Both the position numbers and the translations under genes were made by a program. Shown here piece after piece: positions 39,165 to 50,900 of a stretch of DNA of 64,000 nt (positions are counted from its first letter, which is position 1; each line of letters opens with the position of its first letter). The notes beneath the pieces are model-generated. The model saw only the letters and a program-made list of their open reading frames with translations, did no database searches and was not told the DNA's origin. Source of the DNA: Steromphala cineraria (taxonomy: Eukaryota; Mollusca; Gastropoda; Trochida; Trochidae); NCBI GenBank assembly GCA_916613615.1, contig OU744735.1:56652582-56716581 (forward strand), read 5' to 3'.

Positions 39165-39340
39165 TTCAAATAATTATAATAATAAAAATAATATGGATAT
39201 TTATAAAGCGCCTAATGTCTACATAGAAAATATACTCAAGGCACTAATAGATGTGTTTTCAGAGGTATTAAAAGAGTCAATTGATTTTGATAGTTTGATT
39301 TCTATTGGGAGACTGTTCCATAGAGATGGAAAATGATGAG
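39165..39340 (-). mobile_element. LINE or SINE 3' tail fragment
   Basis: Minus strand reads ...AGTGCCTTGAG...TAGGCGCTTTATAAATATCC then an (ATT)-rich tail, the same layout as the 3' end of the L2/CR1-type LINE at 30336. Only the tail is present. Confidence 0.5.
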
Positions 39341-39796
39341 ATGAGATGTTGAAATGATTTCTTTCCGTATGAGGCTAGTAACATTTGGTTTTGAGAGCGG
39401 AGGTTTCTTGATGGGTGATAGAGATGAAGAAGTTCCGAAAATGCATTATGCATGTACCCCACCTTATCTACATAACTACAGACAAAATAATTTGACTTCA
39501 TCTATACAAACTGCAATATTAATTACGGAAGAATATATCCTTAAACCAAATTCGATGTCATTTTAAAGGAGAAGATAAACGGTAGATATTCTGGTAGGTT
39601 GTTGGGTTGACTATGATTGATTCTCATTCAGGGTCTGGGTGTGCTTTGTAAGTGGAAGTGGAAGACAGATGGATGCCCCCTGCACTGTCCATGTATATTG
39701 TATCAGTTCGCCGTCTCTTGGGGATGTCTAATTGCATCATATTATAGCACTTGAACGTCAGAATATATAACAATGGTAACGGAACGTGTAGTATTA

Positions 39797-40136
39797 AAGG
39801 GACAGTAGCATGTTTTCCGAGGGAATATATAGTGATATTTACAACAAACGGTTCCAATTGCAAGACATTGTACTTAAACTAGATGAAGCAGCATTAAATT
39901 CATTATATATTGTAAAGTTCAGCCATGCGATTCCCCTTTTTTACACAGAATGAATTAAAGGTGTTCACACAAAATTGGCTACCAATGGACTTTACGTGCA
40001 TCTTTATAATGTGTTCTCTTACTATGGATGATTGGTTGGTGTAATGACACTATCCAAATAATACATTTAGCATTAACATACAATTGTCAGTTTAAAAATA
40101 ACAATATAAACTTGACATACTGTGCTACTGCCACGT
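39797..40136 (+). mobile_element. MITE family 1, copy 5 (diverged)
   Basis: AAGGGACAGTAGCATGTTTT to GTGCTACTGCCACGTT. The interior (GGTGTTCACACAAAATTGGC, ACTATGGATGATTGG) is clearly related to the other copies but more diverged. Confidence 0.7.
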
Positions 40137-40379
40137 TAAAACAAGAAACGCAGATGTAAGTTGAGAATTTGAACTTAAATATTTCCTTCAGATTCGTCAA
40201 CCGACCGACAGAGGGATGCTGTTCCGCTTATCACGTACAGAATATCAGAATGCACTCTCTTGTCATTTCTTTCTCTTGTTAAGGCTTCAGGATCTAAATA
40301 TAACGCCAATAGTAGGAGTGCAGTCGACATGGAGTCAATGTCAAAATAGCAAGGTGCACACTACATGGCGTGAGCTGAA

Positions 40380-41000
40380 AATGTGGCTCAATACTGAAGA
40401 TGTTCAACTTAGTTTTACAATCTCTCAAGTACTGTTTGGAGTGAAAGGGAAAACTAATTACGCTTTAAATGATATGTTCATTTTAGTTAAGAACAGTATA
40501 TCCAATTTGAGTAAGAAAGGGTGTCCCCCCAATTTTTCTTTTATCAAAGTACAAATAATACACTGTTCATCTTCCTACGCAGAGCCTAAAAGGCCAGTTT
40601 CCAAACTGTCATTTTATGCCTTGCTGCATAGCCTTGAGTTTTCTGTGCTTGCTCTCTACTCTGTAGGGGCACTATAGCAGCACAGAAAAGTAAAGTCTCT
40701 GCAGCAAGGCATAAAATGAAAGTTTGAAAACTGGCCTTTTAGGCTCTGCGTAGGAAGATGTACACTGTTATGATATCACAAAATATTAACATTAACCAAG
40801 ACCAGGAAACATATTTCCTAAAACTGTGGTCCATCTTGCAAATCCTATTTAGAGGCACTGATAAGACAATTTTAATGAACACTGTTAATTTTTTATCCAA
40901 ATATATATCATAATTGCATATGTCCTTGTATGTCACTCTGTACATTACCCTGTATGTTTGCCTGAAAAAAATGATAATAATAAAAAACAAAAATAAAAAC
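40380..41000 (+). pseudogene. LINE C-terminal fragment, split by a MULE-type element
   Basis: W-L-N-T-E-D-V-Q-L-S-F...L-F-G-V...F-I-L-V-K-N-S-I-S-N...P-N-F-S-F-I-K resembles the extreme C-terminus of L1/Tx1-like ORF2. The hairpin at 40568-40760 interrupts it, and A-rich sequence follows near 40975. The 153-codon frame at 40216-40677 is a fusion of this fragment and the insertion. Confidence 0.55.
40568..40760. mobile_element. MULE-type MITE (193 bp) with perfect 9-bp TSD
   Basis: Outer end CATCTTCCTACGCAGAGCCT repeats inverted at the right end, and the arms continue for about 65 bp. Direct repeats TACACTGTT flank it (40559-40567 and 40761-40769). Nine-base target duplications and long TIRs are the mark of Mutator-like elements. 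Confidence 0.7.
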
Positions 41001-41312
41001 ATGAACGACTGGCCATTGCATTACAAGAATAGTTGGGGGAAAGCGTAAAAGATTCATCATCAACTTTTGCATTCATTGCAATAGGGATGCCAAGGGAGAA
41101 TTGCTGTCAATGGAGTCGTACAGTTTACTGATTAAAACGCCCCCTTGTGGATTAAAACCACGCATGGGCATAACGAAATAGTTGTTGCGTGATGAGTAAC
41201 TCGTTGTTTTCATGAACGTTATTATCACGTTTTAACCATTGAGGTAAGGAATAAAATAGATTATCAGAAGAAAATAGATAATAGTACATTATTTTCGAAC
41301 ATTCAGACATTC

Positions 41313-41318
41313 TTTATT
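41313..41318 (-). terminator. Candidate poly(A) signal of the GH36-like gene
   Basis: AATAAA on the minus strand, about 390 bp past the stop codon. It is the clearest signal in the expected 3'UTR range that I noticed. The hexamer is common in AT-rich DNA, so only transcript data would confirm it. Confidence 0.4.
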
Positions 41319-41709
41319 ACATTCTCTGTTAATTACATATTCACTTACGAACACATTTCTTTTGCCGAGCAACGATTGATCCAGTTCAACGTTTAGTTGT
41401 CAGGGAATCAGTATTTCGTAACGTCACTGAACCGTGAACTCGCAAGAGAGGCCGGTCGCTTCATAGCTATTTCTCAGCGATTCAATTGTAAGAAAAACTA
41501 ATACATTCAAAAGATTGCAATGTAATTAAACGAAACTCGTGCATATTCATGTATAACGAAGAACATTCACTGTTGAATCTATTGACGACTGAAAACGACA
41601 ATTGATAAATTGGAGAGAATAAAAAGAACAATCAGACATTTTTTAATACCTAATATCTGTTAAAAACATGTTTCATGATTGTATCATAAAATGTCTTCCT
41701 CATGTGCAT

Positions 41710-41944
41710 TCAGCGATCAAGACACGCCATGAGTGCAAAACTAACCACAGCGTATCCAGTCTCCCGGATAGCACACGTGACTGTTTTGGACTGACCATCG
41801 ACACTGAATGAGAAGTACACGAGCTCGAGCGAGCCGCCCCGCAACATGACCTGGAGATCCTCCGTGCTTACGGTGATGTCAACCACTCGCTGGGGAGACA
41901 TCGGTACCCACTTGTTGAGCTCTCCCTGGACCAACACTCTTTGT
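41710..41944 (-). CDS. Exon 17 of the GH36-like gene: C-terminal beta domain and stop
   Basis: Encodes residues 682-759, ending CLDR-TGA at 41712-41710. The sequence alternates hydrophobic strands, as expected for a C-terminal beta-sandwich. The exon enters one base into a codon, matching the GG left by exon 16. An AATAAA lies about 390 bp downstream. Confidence 0.8.
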
Positions 41945-44900
41945 CTGAAATACAGTAAGTGCCAATATTTTGTGTGAAAAAATTTTAATTTGTAAATTTA
42001 GTATGTTTAATTTATTTACAGTTCATTTCTGATCTTGTTTAGAATAACTTCGTGATGTTCGCGGTTCATTTGCCTGACACGTTTTCCATATAACCAATTA
42101 TGATCTGTTGAGATGTTTGTTAATGAAGTTTGAAGGCTCCAGGCCCAGTGAACATATCAATACAAAATATACACTGTTAACATTTAATACCACAAGTTTA
42201 AGTGACGTTCTGTACTTTAAGGCAAAATATATAAACCATGAGTATATCAATGCAAATAGTGCACGTGTACATCTAAACATGTACATAATATTACATATAT
42301 CTGTTTGTAAATCGAGCAAAATTTTAATGAGAGACAGACATCACGAGTTACATATACAGTATATGTACCTTGTTAAAAACATAAATGTCGTCTTCTTCAG
42401 ATATATTACAAAAAAACGTTGGCTCACTAATGAGAGTAATTGTCCGGTTTTCGAGCATACTCGGGACTCTAAATTTTGATAGTGTCATTCTTCTGACCTC
42501 AATAATTAAAGGATATTTAGCAATAGTCGACATTTCTCTTCTATGAAGCAATTAATAAAGTTTGGAAAATGTGACTCAAAAAAACTCATTTTTAATCATT
42601 TCATCAGCAACACATAGTTCTGTTCCAAACTGCAACACTAGAGATGAATTACTTTATAATGAGGAAGTTAAATCATACAAATATGTTTTTTCGCTCGTAT
42701 GCCTAGACTACATGTTCATACGTACCCTTTAAATTGAATAACTGGCGAGGCGTAGTAGAGGCAGAAATCTTCCTTGGTGCAGCCGGACAAGGCAAGAGGT
42801 TCTTGGTCAGAGAAGGGCAGCACTGTGCTGGGGTCGCGGGCCGAGAAGATCATCGACTGGGGATACTGTTTAATAGTTGACGACTTCTTTATATGAATTA
42901 TTGACATTTTCATATTCACAAGAACACAGCAAGTTTGACATATTAACTCTACACTCAGGGGCAAAAGAAACGATACCATATAAAAACGCATGATAGCTTA
43001 ATCTGCGATTGATAGTTACGGCAACAACTCTATATTCACGAATCATGAATGGTTTCTGAAACAATAATCGACAACTTCTAGCAATAAAAAAAGTGTTGAA
43101 AGATTAAGATTTATCGCAATTTTCCTGCTGTTACATCGTATTTGTTTGCAAAACAGCGTAATAACATTTTATCCTTTAACTATTCGTGTTCTTCAATCAA
43201 TTATAGAGTTACCCCCTGATATCCGGCCATAAAAGGGGTTAATTTGTAGTCCTCCTGTAGGTCAGCCACAAGAATGATGCCATATTTGTTGTCGCCGCCG
43301 AAATGCGAGTAGGTTGACCAAGCTTCCCCATTAGGTCCAGGGAAATCTGACCATGCCAGCTGTAATCAGGAAAGACTGAGTGAGTGCAAGGGATTAAACG
43401 CATCCTGTCAGCAATAGTTTTGATATTTAACGCATGGATCTAGCCATAAAAAAGAGCAGAGAGATCAGTAGAGGGGAACAAGAAGAGGAAGACGGAGAAC
43501 ACATAGTGTGAAGAAGACAGCTGAATTTTGAGCGACCCTTTGATATGGTTTTGTAACGACATATAAAGGACATCTGACTTTCTGGACGAGTCCGAGTTTA
43601 TTTTATCAAATATGGAAGAAATTTCATATTTCCATGAGTTTATTTCATCGAGAAATTCTTCTAATTACGCCAGAAATGTTCAGTGGCAGCTTGGAAGTGT
43701 CCGTCGCCACGGTTTGACGTCGAGTGAGAATGCGTTACGTCAAAACATTATTTCATGACATCAAACTCTTTAAATTGACATCACTCGAGGGACGATAGTT
43801 TACCGACACACAATCGAGCGACGATAAAGGTTGTCGCCAATGGGGCCAGATAGAGGGTTTATTTCACCCTCAATCATATAATAAGAATACACGGAGAATA
43901 CAATGTTATTACCTACGAGAGCCGTCATATCGAGGATCATATTTTACATAAGGTTGCCCTAGGGTAGAATATATTTTTGTACTGTGACGTCACGTTTTAA
44001 AACAATGCGTTGCCGTCACGGTTCCCCCATGACGTCACAATCTATACGGGGCGGCGGCAAGTCCGCCAATGCTGAGAATTAGGTTTCGAGTATTTTCTTC
44101 AAGTTTGGGACTACGGTAAGAAACAGTAGGGGAGAACGGGGTAGGTTCGGCCTCGGGGCACGTTCGACCACTTGTGATTACTCATTTCGTTTTAAAAATC
44201 CCAAATTGTTTACACCTTGAATTTGTCACGTGATCACCACAGAGGAGCCCATAATCTTATGGGAACGTCACGTTCGAAGGCAAAGACCTGGGAGCATCAT
44301 AACCAATTCTGTGGGTGGTGAGTATTATTTTGGTATCTCCTGACATTTAAGTTTCATAAGGCTATCCAGCTAATTTAAATCCTTTTCGTTAACCTAGCTA
44401 TGATGTTGAACCTACTGCATCTGTCAATGTTAAAGTCAGTGTTCTCGGAACACTACTTCAGCTATAATCCATGACTTTTTCTGAAAGGTGTGTTTGGGGT
44501 ACGTTCGGTCTCTTGAAATGGGGCAAGTTCGGCCGGGGCCGAACGTACCCCAAACATTAACTAAAGTTCTGCTTTTGTTTTTGCCTCATACCTTAACTGC
44601 CAAGTCTTCATTGTAAGTTTAATAAACATAACACATTTATAACATTATTTCCTATTGGTGTTGCAGATATCCCAAAGTATGGTGCGAAAGTATATAAACA
44701 AAACAAATCGATCTAAACGTATCGGTCCTGGTGTCATTCAAGAAGCCCTTGAGCATTACAAGAACAGCAATGATGGTTCCAGAAAGACCGCTGAGAAATT
44801 CAATTTGGCAAGATCAACACTTCAGTGTTATATCCAAAAGATGAAGGCCTCAAATTTCGATTTTTCTGATTCTTATTTGGCCGTATACAAATGCCATAAT

Positions 44901-47900
44901 TGTAACAGCGACAAGGACATTGACTGACAAATCAACTCTTCTAGTCTACATCTTGGGATTTATTTGTTGTCTTTCAGATATTATCTTTTTTTTTCCGAAT
45001 GAAAGATTTTTATTTGATTTTGTTTTGATTGAGATTTGATATTTATCTTGTGTTTTCTTACTGATCTATTGTTGATTTGAAATTCATGTTATTTTTTTGC
45101 AAAACTTTGTTTTGAAGTTGTTCTGATATAGAACTAATTATGATCTGATATCGATATTATTTTGGTGATCTGACATTGTTCTGATATTGATTTGGTTTCT
45201 TCATATTTTCAGATGTGATTATTAAACTATCTTAACATCTTTTCTTTTATTCTCATTTAAGGCCGAACCTACCCCAGCCTCTGGCCGAACGTGCCCCAGA
45301 GCGGGGTACGTTCGGCCACCCAGATGAATTTACTAAAATACCTTCCAAATGCCACATATTTACTTAAAATAGGAGTTTGGCGTTTTCATGAGATAGCCAC
45401 ATGCTTAATCAATCATCTATCGGATATTTGTACCAATTGGTAAAGTGGTTTCCCTTTGACGAGTTCACAAACGAAAACAGGCCGAACCTACCCCGTTCTC
45501 CCCTACATTATATTCGTGCCCATGACATACTATGTTTACGACACTCGTACTAAATACCTGTATATTTGTAGGCACTCGTGTCGTAAACATGGTATGTCAT
45601 GGACACTCATATAATATCCTCCATTACGGCACCCCTGCCTAAATATTAGTATTTTTATAGATATATATAGTATTTTTCATTAATCCAAAATTTTCATGAC
45701 AACCATTGGTAACATCAAATAGAACTTTCATTCTTTGTTAATATGGTTAAATTCTATGTAAGAAACAAACACTCTCTTTTGGTTATGCACTAAATAATAT
45801 AGTAGATATGTATATATCTTTATTAAGCCTTATTTCATTTTGGTAAGTATTTTGGTAAGCATTGATATGAAAGCTTAACAACATACAGAAACACCTCCCA
45901 GCTTAAGTTGTAGGTCATATGATACATATATAATAAAAGAACAAAATAATAATTCTTTTACACAAAAAAATAGTATTTCCAATAATGCTAAAGGGTCGGT
46001 GACATTAAATAGCATCATGTTTATGTAAACATAAATAAAAGCAACAAATAAACAACGCACCCTTCTAATCATGTCATCCATAGCAGTGGCTGGTTTGGAC
46101 GGCTTGAGTATCAGCCCGTCAGCATTTACCGACCTGAAGAAGATGCTTAATGTCGAGTCATTGAATTCATTTACCTTATAGAATGTACATCAGATCAGTC
46201 TGATTAAAATCGACTGTGATTCGAGGAAAAAAGTGTAAAAATAATGTCAATAGTGGGGTTCGAACTTCACTCAGTCAGGCTTTCACGGCTGGTTCGAACC
46301 CCGTTAGAGACAATATTGTATATATATTATTCCTCGGAGTACGGTCGATTTTAATCAGACTGTACATCATTTATGCAGGTATATTAACATATACAACAAC
46401 CTTTCCTTAACACGTATCTAACGGGTTACTTTTTGATGTAGATTGAACACTTGTGAAATCAAATTAAAAGCAATTATATATGTAACGACACTAGAATAAA
46501 ACCAATAACTAAGCAGATACTTAATATAGAGTTTTTGAACACTCCCAATCTGATAAAACATATTCTTATGGAATTGTTAATGTGTGTATCACTACTCATG
46601 TATATCTACTTATAGTATTAACATATTCTATATTGTAACTTCCAGGATTAATAAAATTTGAATTTAAATTTATAAGGAATGTCCTTTGAATTATGTTAGT
46701 GAACTATCATTTCATATATCTATATATTAGACATTCCAATTTAACAAATGACATATTTATGGCTGGATGTTTTTTAAGTAAACTGAAATAATGAAACTTT
46801 CGATTAAGTTCATATATCACTTAGCAAGTTGCACGCATTACAAGGTAGCATATGCTTACTCTTTAAAAAATATTTGTTACCTTAACACGATGTATTTTGA
46901 ATAACTTGGACGCGTTATATATTCAATATTATCCCAAATTAATGCTTTCCTACATGTATTCCGGGTGAAGATTTTTGTTTCATTGCAACAAAAAGAACAT
47001 GACGTTATTTGAAAAGATTTTAACAAATTAGGGAGAGGTTATTAATACAGATATACAGTAAACATGGATATAGCGAACTCGGATATAGCGAACAATCGGA
47101 TATAATGAACCAATTTTCCCATCCCTATATAATATTATTAAACGTATATGCGTATAGCGAACACCGGATATAGCGAACTAAATTCTTTGGTCCCTTGGAG
47201 TTCGTTATGTCCGTGTTCTACTGTATTCATACTTCATTATGAGTGACTTGTTGAGTTTGCCGATCATATCACTGGGACCCACTGGTCCTGTGCTCAGGGT
47301 AGCGACCACAGCGTTCAGTTCCGTGTAGGGCTCCGTAGCACCTAGTGATAAAAATAAAATAGAAAATAGAGATTAAAATGCCCACGAAGTCATGTTTAAG
47401 TTATAATCACTAGCTCTATTAATGCAGTAGCATTGCCACTATTCGAGACATTCAAATACTGCGCATTTCTTGGTAAAAATAAACTTGTACTCCTCTCATA
47501 TCTGGCCACTTATGAGGACCTTTAGCATTACACCCTCCCTGAAATCTTATTTTCATCTTCTTCTCAAGATCACAATATACTAAGGAAGTTGGAACTTTGT
47601 GAACATACCCCGTAGCTAATATGTAAAATGTAATTCATATATTTCGTCATCCTGTGACCCGTTATATATGACTCACCGACCACTTCAAAATGATGAAAAT
47701 AACGTATACAAAATAGCCCTAAAAGCTACGAACTAATGGACTCATGCCATTTTATATACTCTTCACAACGTTCATCAAAACTGCCCTTTCGAATCCTATA
47801 CTTACCTTTATAAGGACTGTCCGGTTGAACTGTGGTTGTCCAGAAGTTGTCTTTGAATGGTGCAATTCCAGTGCCCGCAGCAAACACTGAAGACACACCT

Positions 47901-50900
47901 ATCCGCCATTGTTCCTTCCCGGGATGGTAGTCGTCACTGGCTCGGGCCTGGAATACGGTCAGATTGAAATCAACGTTTTTATTAATACGTATCCAATAGT
48001 AAACGTTTCTATAACTCTCCACTTTCCTCTTTATCTTGAATTTAATTATGCTTTTGATGCCCTTTTATCCAATCACCTTTCTACCTTTGCATATACAGCG
48101 TACCAATCAAATTGTTTCTATCCTGTCCAGGTGAATTAAGAAGGAATATTATAAGAATAATCAATGAGTTGCGAGGAATTACGGATTATCTGTCCTGAGT
48201 TAATTATTGTGATAACCTCCGAGCATCAGCGAGGAATTTGACACAATAATTCACGAGGGACAGATAATCCGTAATTCCGAGCATCGAGTTGGTTATTCTT
48301 TTTCTTACCCAAGATAATTTTGATGCGTAAAAACGGTAGAAAAAGAGAAACATTAAAAAACTACGCTCGGCCGGTAAAGTACAAATTGTATTCATACGTC
48401 ATTCATAAATTTGCTCACTACTTCAGGATGGGCGTCTCTAAGTAGTTCGCAACTCAAGATGTTATTTGAAATAGTTTACTATATTGATGTCACATTATAT
48501 CCAAAAAATATTGTTTAATATCATAAAAAAGCGCTTTTATTTACCGCGCACAACCGAAAAGAAAAAACAAGACGTCGTTAGCTTTCGTTACGTTTGACAA
48601 GCCTAGTGAGGAATGAATGACGTCACTGTTTGACGTCATGATTAATGACGTCATAGAGCTATGACGTAACGACAGTTCGGCCAGCAACTCTCCCACCTAG
48701 CGCCGCCTTGAAGATTTAAACGTGTATCTACGGCAAAGAAAACACCAGAATGTCTTGATTTCCCATTAAAAATGTGTTAGTAATGTGTGACTTTCGCAAT
48801 TTAAGTATGATTTTTCATCTATATCTCTCAACTGAAATAGAAGATCCATGCGATTCATGAATGGATACAAAAAGGTTCCGTCAACCAATCAAAATGCGAG
48901 TTATTTTTAGAAAAACTGTAATTCCCTTGACCATTATGCAAACATTAATACCCGGCATATCCTTGCCCGCTTGGGTAAGAAATTATGATAAATGATGTGT
49001 AAAAAAGCATATATACATAAAAACTAAATTGATAGACACAAACCAAGACTCGACATGAACTTGGCCACATATGTTTCCATCGACAGGCACAATCGCGGCA
49101 CATGAACTTTACAATGGAGTCAATAATGCTGTTAATAGAATCCATGCTTATAGGTTTAAAACGCATAGGACGCATATGAATTAAAAATGACCGCACTTCA
49201 TCCTACATGTGTTCAATAGGGTTGAGATCAGGGTCAGCAATTATATTGTTTTGATTCTTCGCTGTCGTAAGAATACCTTAGTACACAAGAAAAAAAATAT
49301 GGTTTTACAAGAGCGTAAAACTATCTTAAACCTGAGATCAACAAGGGATAAACAAGCTTGTAAACCTGAGGTAAACAAAGTTTTAATTTTGTTTACCTTG
49401 GTTAAACAAAGTTTTAATTTTGTTTACCTTGGTTAAACAAAGTTTTAATTATGTTTACCTTGGTTAAACAAAATTAAAACTCTTGTAAACCCATATAAAC
49501 TGAATACCAAAAGAAACTTTGCACCATTTTGTAATGATTCTGATTGAAGAATGAAAAACGATAGAAATTTAAGACAAAGTACCTCTTAATAATCAATCAT
49601 TTGTTTAAACAACCAGCGAATCCAAATTAAAGGTGGGAAACCCAGTTTTGCACTTATTTGATCTGAAGTGGGCAGGGGTCAAAATTTTGGTTGTTCAGAC
49701 GTTCGTTGAAATGATGTTTTCGCAATAATTTCGTTAAAGTACTAAAATGTGCTACTTTAGTACCAGGTTTGAGCAGCCCGAGTGTTATAAGTTCCAAATC
49801 TGCCATGAGTAACCAAAAAGGTCAAACGTCAAAATACGTTTGCTGCCAGCAGGTTCAACTTTACATTTTGTCTGCATCGAAGCTTTTCCATAAATGGGAA
49901 TGTGTGGACACAAGTCTTACTTGTCATATTGACACATCTTTGAGTCGTACAAATGGTAACTAGCCTTTAGAGCTCAACAATCGCAATTAAATCATGTTAT
50001 TGCATGCCAATTCTGACGTTATAACTTCGAATGAAATTGCCATGTTTCGATGTTTAGTGACCAATAGCTGTCAACTTAGCAGTCGATGAGCTCTGATTAG
50101 ATCTGTCCAAGTTCATAAAGTGCACGAGAACATAACAACATGCCGACCTTTGATGTTTGTTATCTCTGACGTCACTAAGAGAAAACGTTGGCGGTGGTCT
50201 AACGTCACAGATATCGGCTCTCATGCAGTGAAAAAACAACTGTTTTTTGTGTTTCAGGGTTGTCAGCAATCCTCACAACATGTCTGTATAGCCGGATCAA
50301 GTTACCATTAGAAATGAAGGAACACTACCGATTCTTGTAAAAAGGGCTATTTTTGATCAATTTTGTAAATTTCAGAGGGGATTTGCGATATTTTTCCTTT
50401 ACCGTTTACTGCTTTAAAGGTGTTTTTTTCACTTTTGGAGTGACAAACATTCATTATGAACAGTTATCAAACTTGTTCGTCACGTCAATTGGTTTCAGCA
50501 GAAACCTCACATGATTATGACATTTTTGCCATTTCTGCAAAAATGCAGGAATATTGCTCAATTAAAAGTTTTCAACTTGAAAGTGTGGGTTTCAACTATT
50601 TCATTGCCACCTTAAATGAAAATGTAAATATGAGATCGTTTTCGAAATTTCAGTTTTAAAATTGCAAAGTTTCTTTTGGTATTCAGTTTATGTTTTCTTG
50701 TGTTAAAAATTACTATTTAATGTATATCAATATTTTCAATTAATTGTTCTATGAAACCATTTCAAATCTAAAGGTTCTCTTAAATTTTCAATCTGTAAGT
50801 GAAGATTTCTAATAAGTTTTTCTATCTCTCTTTCATTCGATAAACATGGTCAACGTGTAAGGCATATATAGGTTCATAGACATGAATAATATGTTATCCA

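Noticed and set aside
40216..40677. 153-codon gene
   Set aside because: The frame joins a LINE C-terminal fragment to the arm of a MULE-type insertion.
46255..46310. tRNA gene in MITE family 3
   Set aside because: The TTCGAA core is palindromic and no cloverleaf with a 7-bp acceptor can be drawn.
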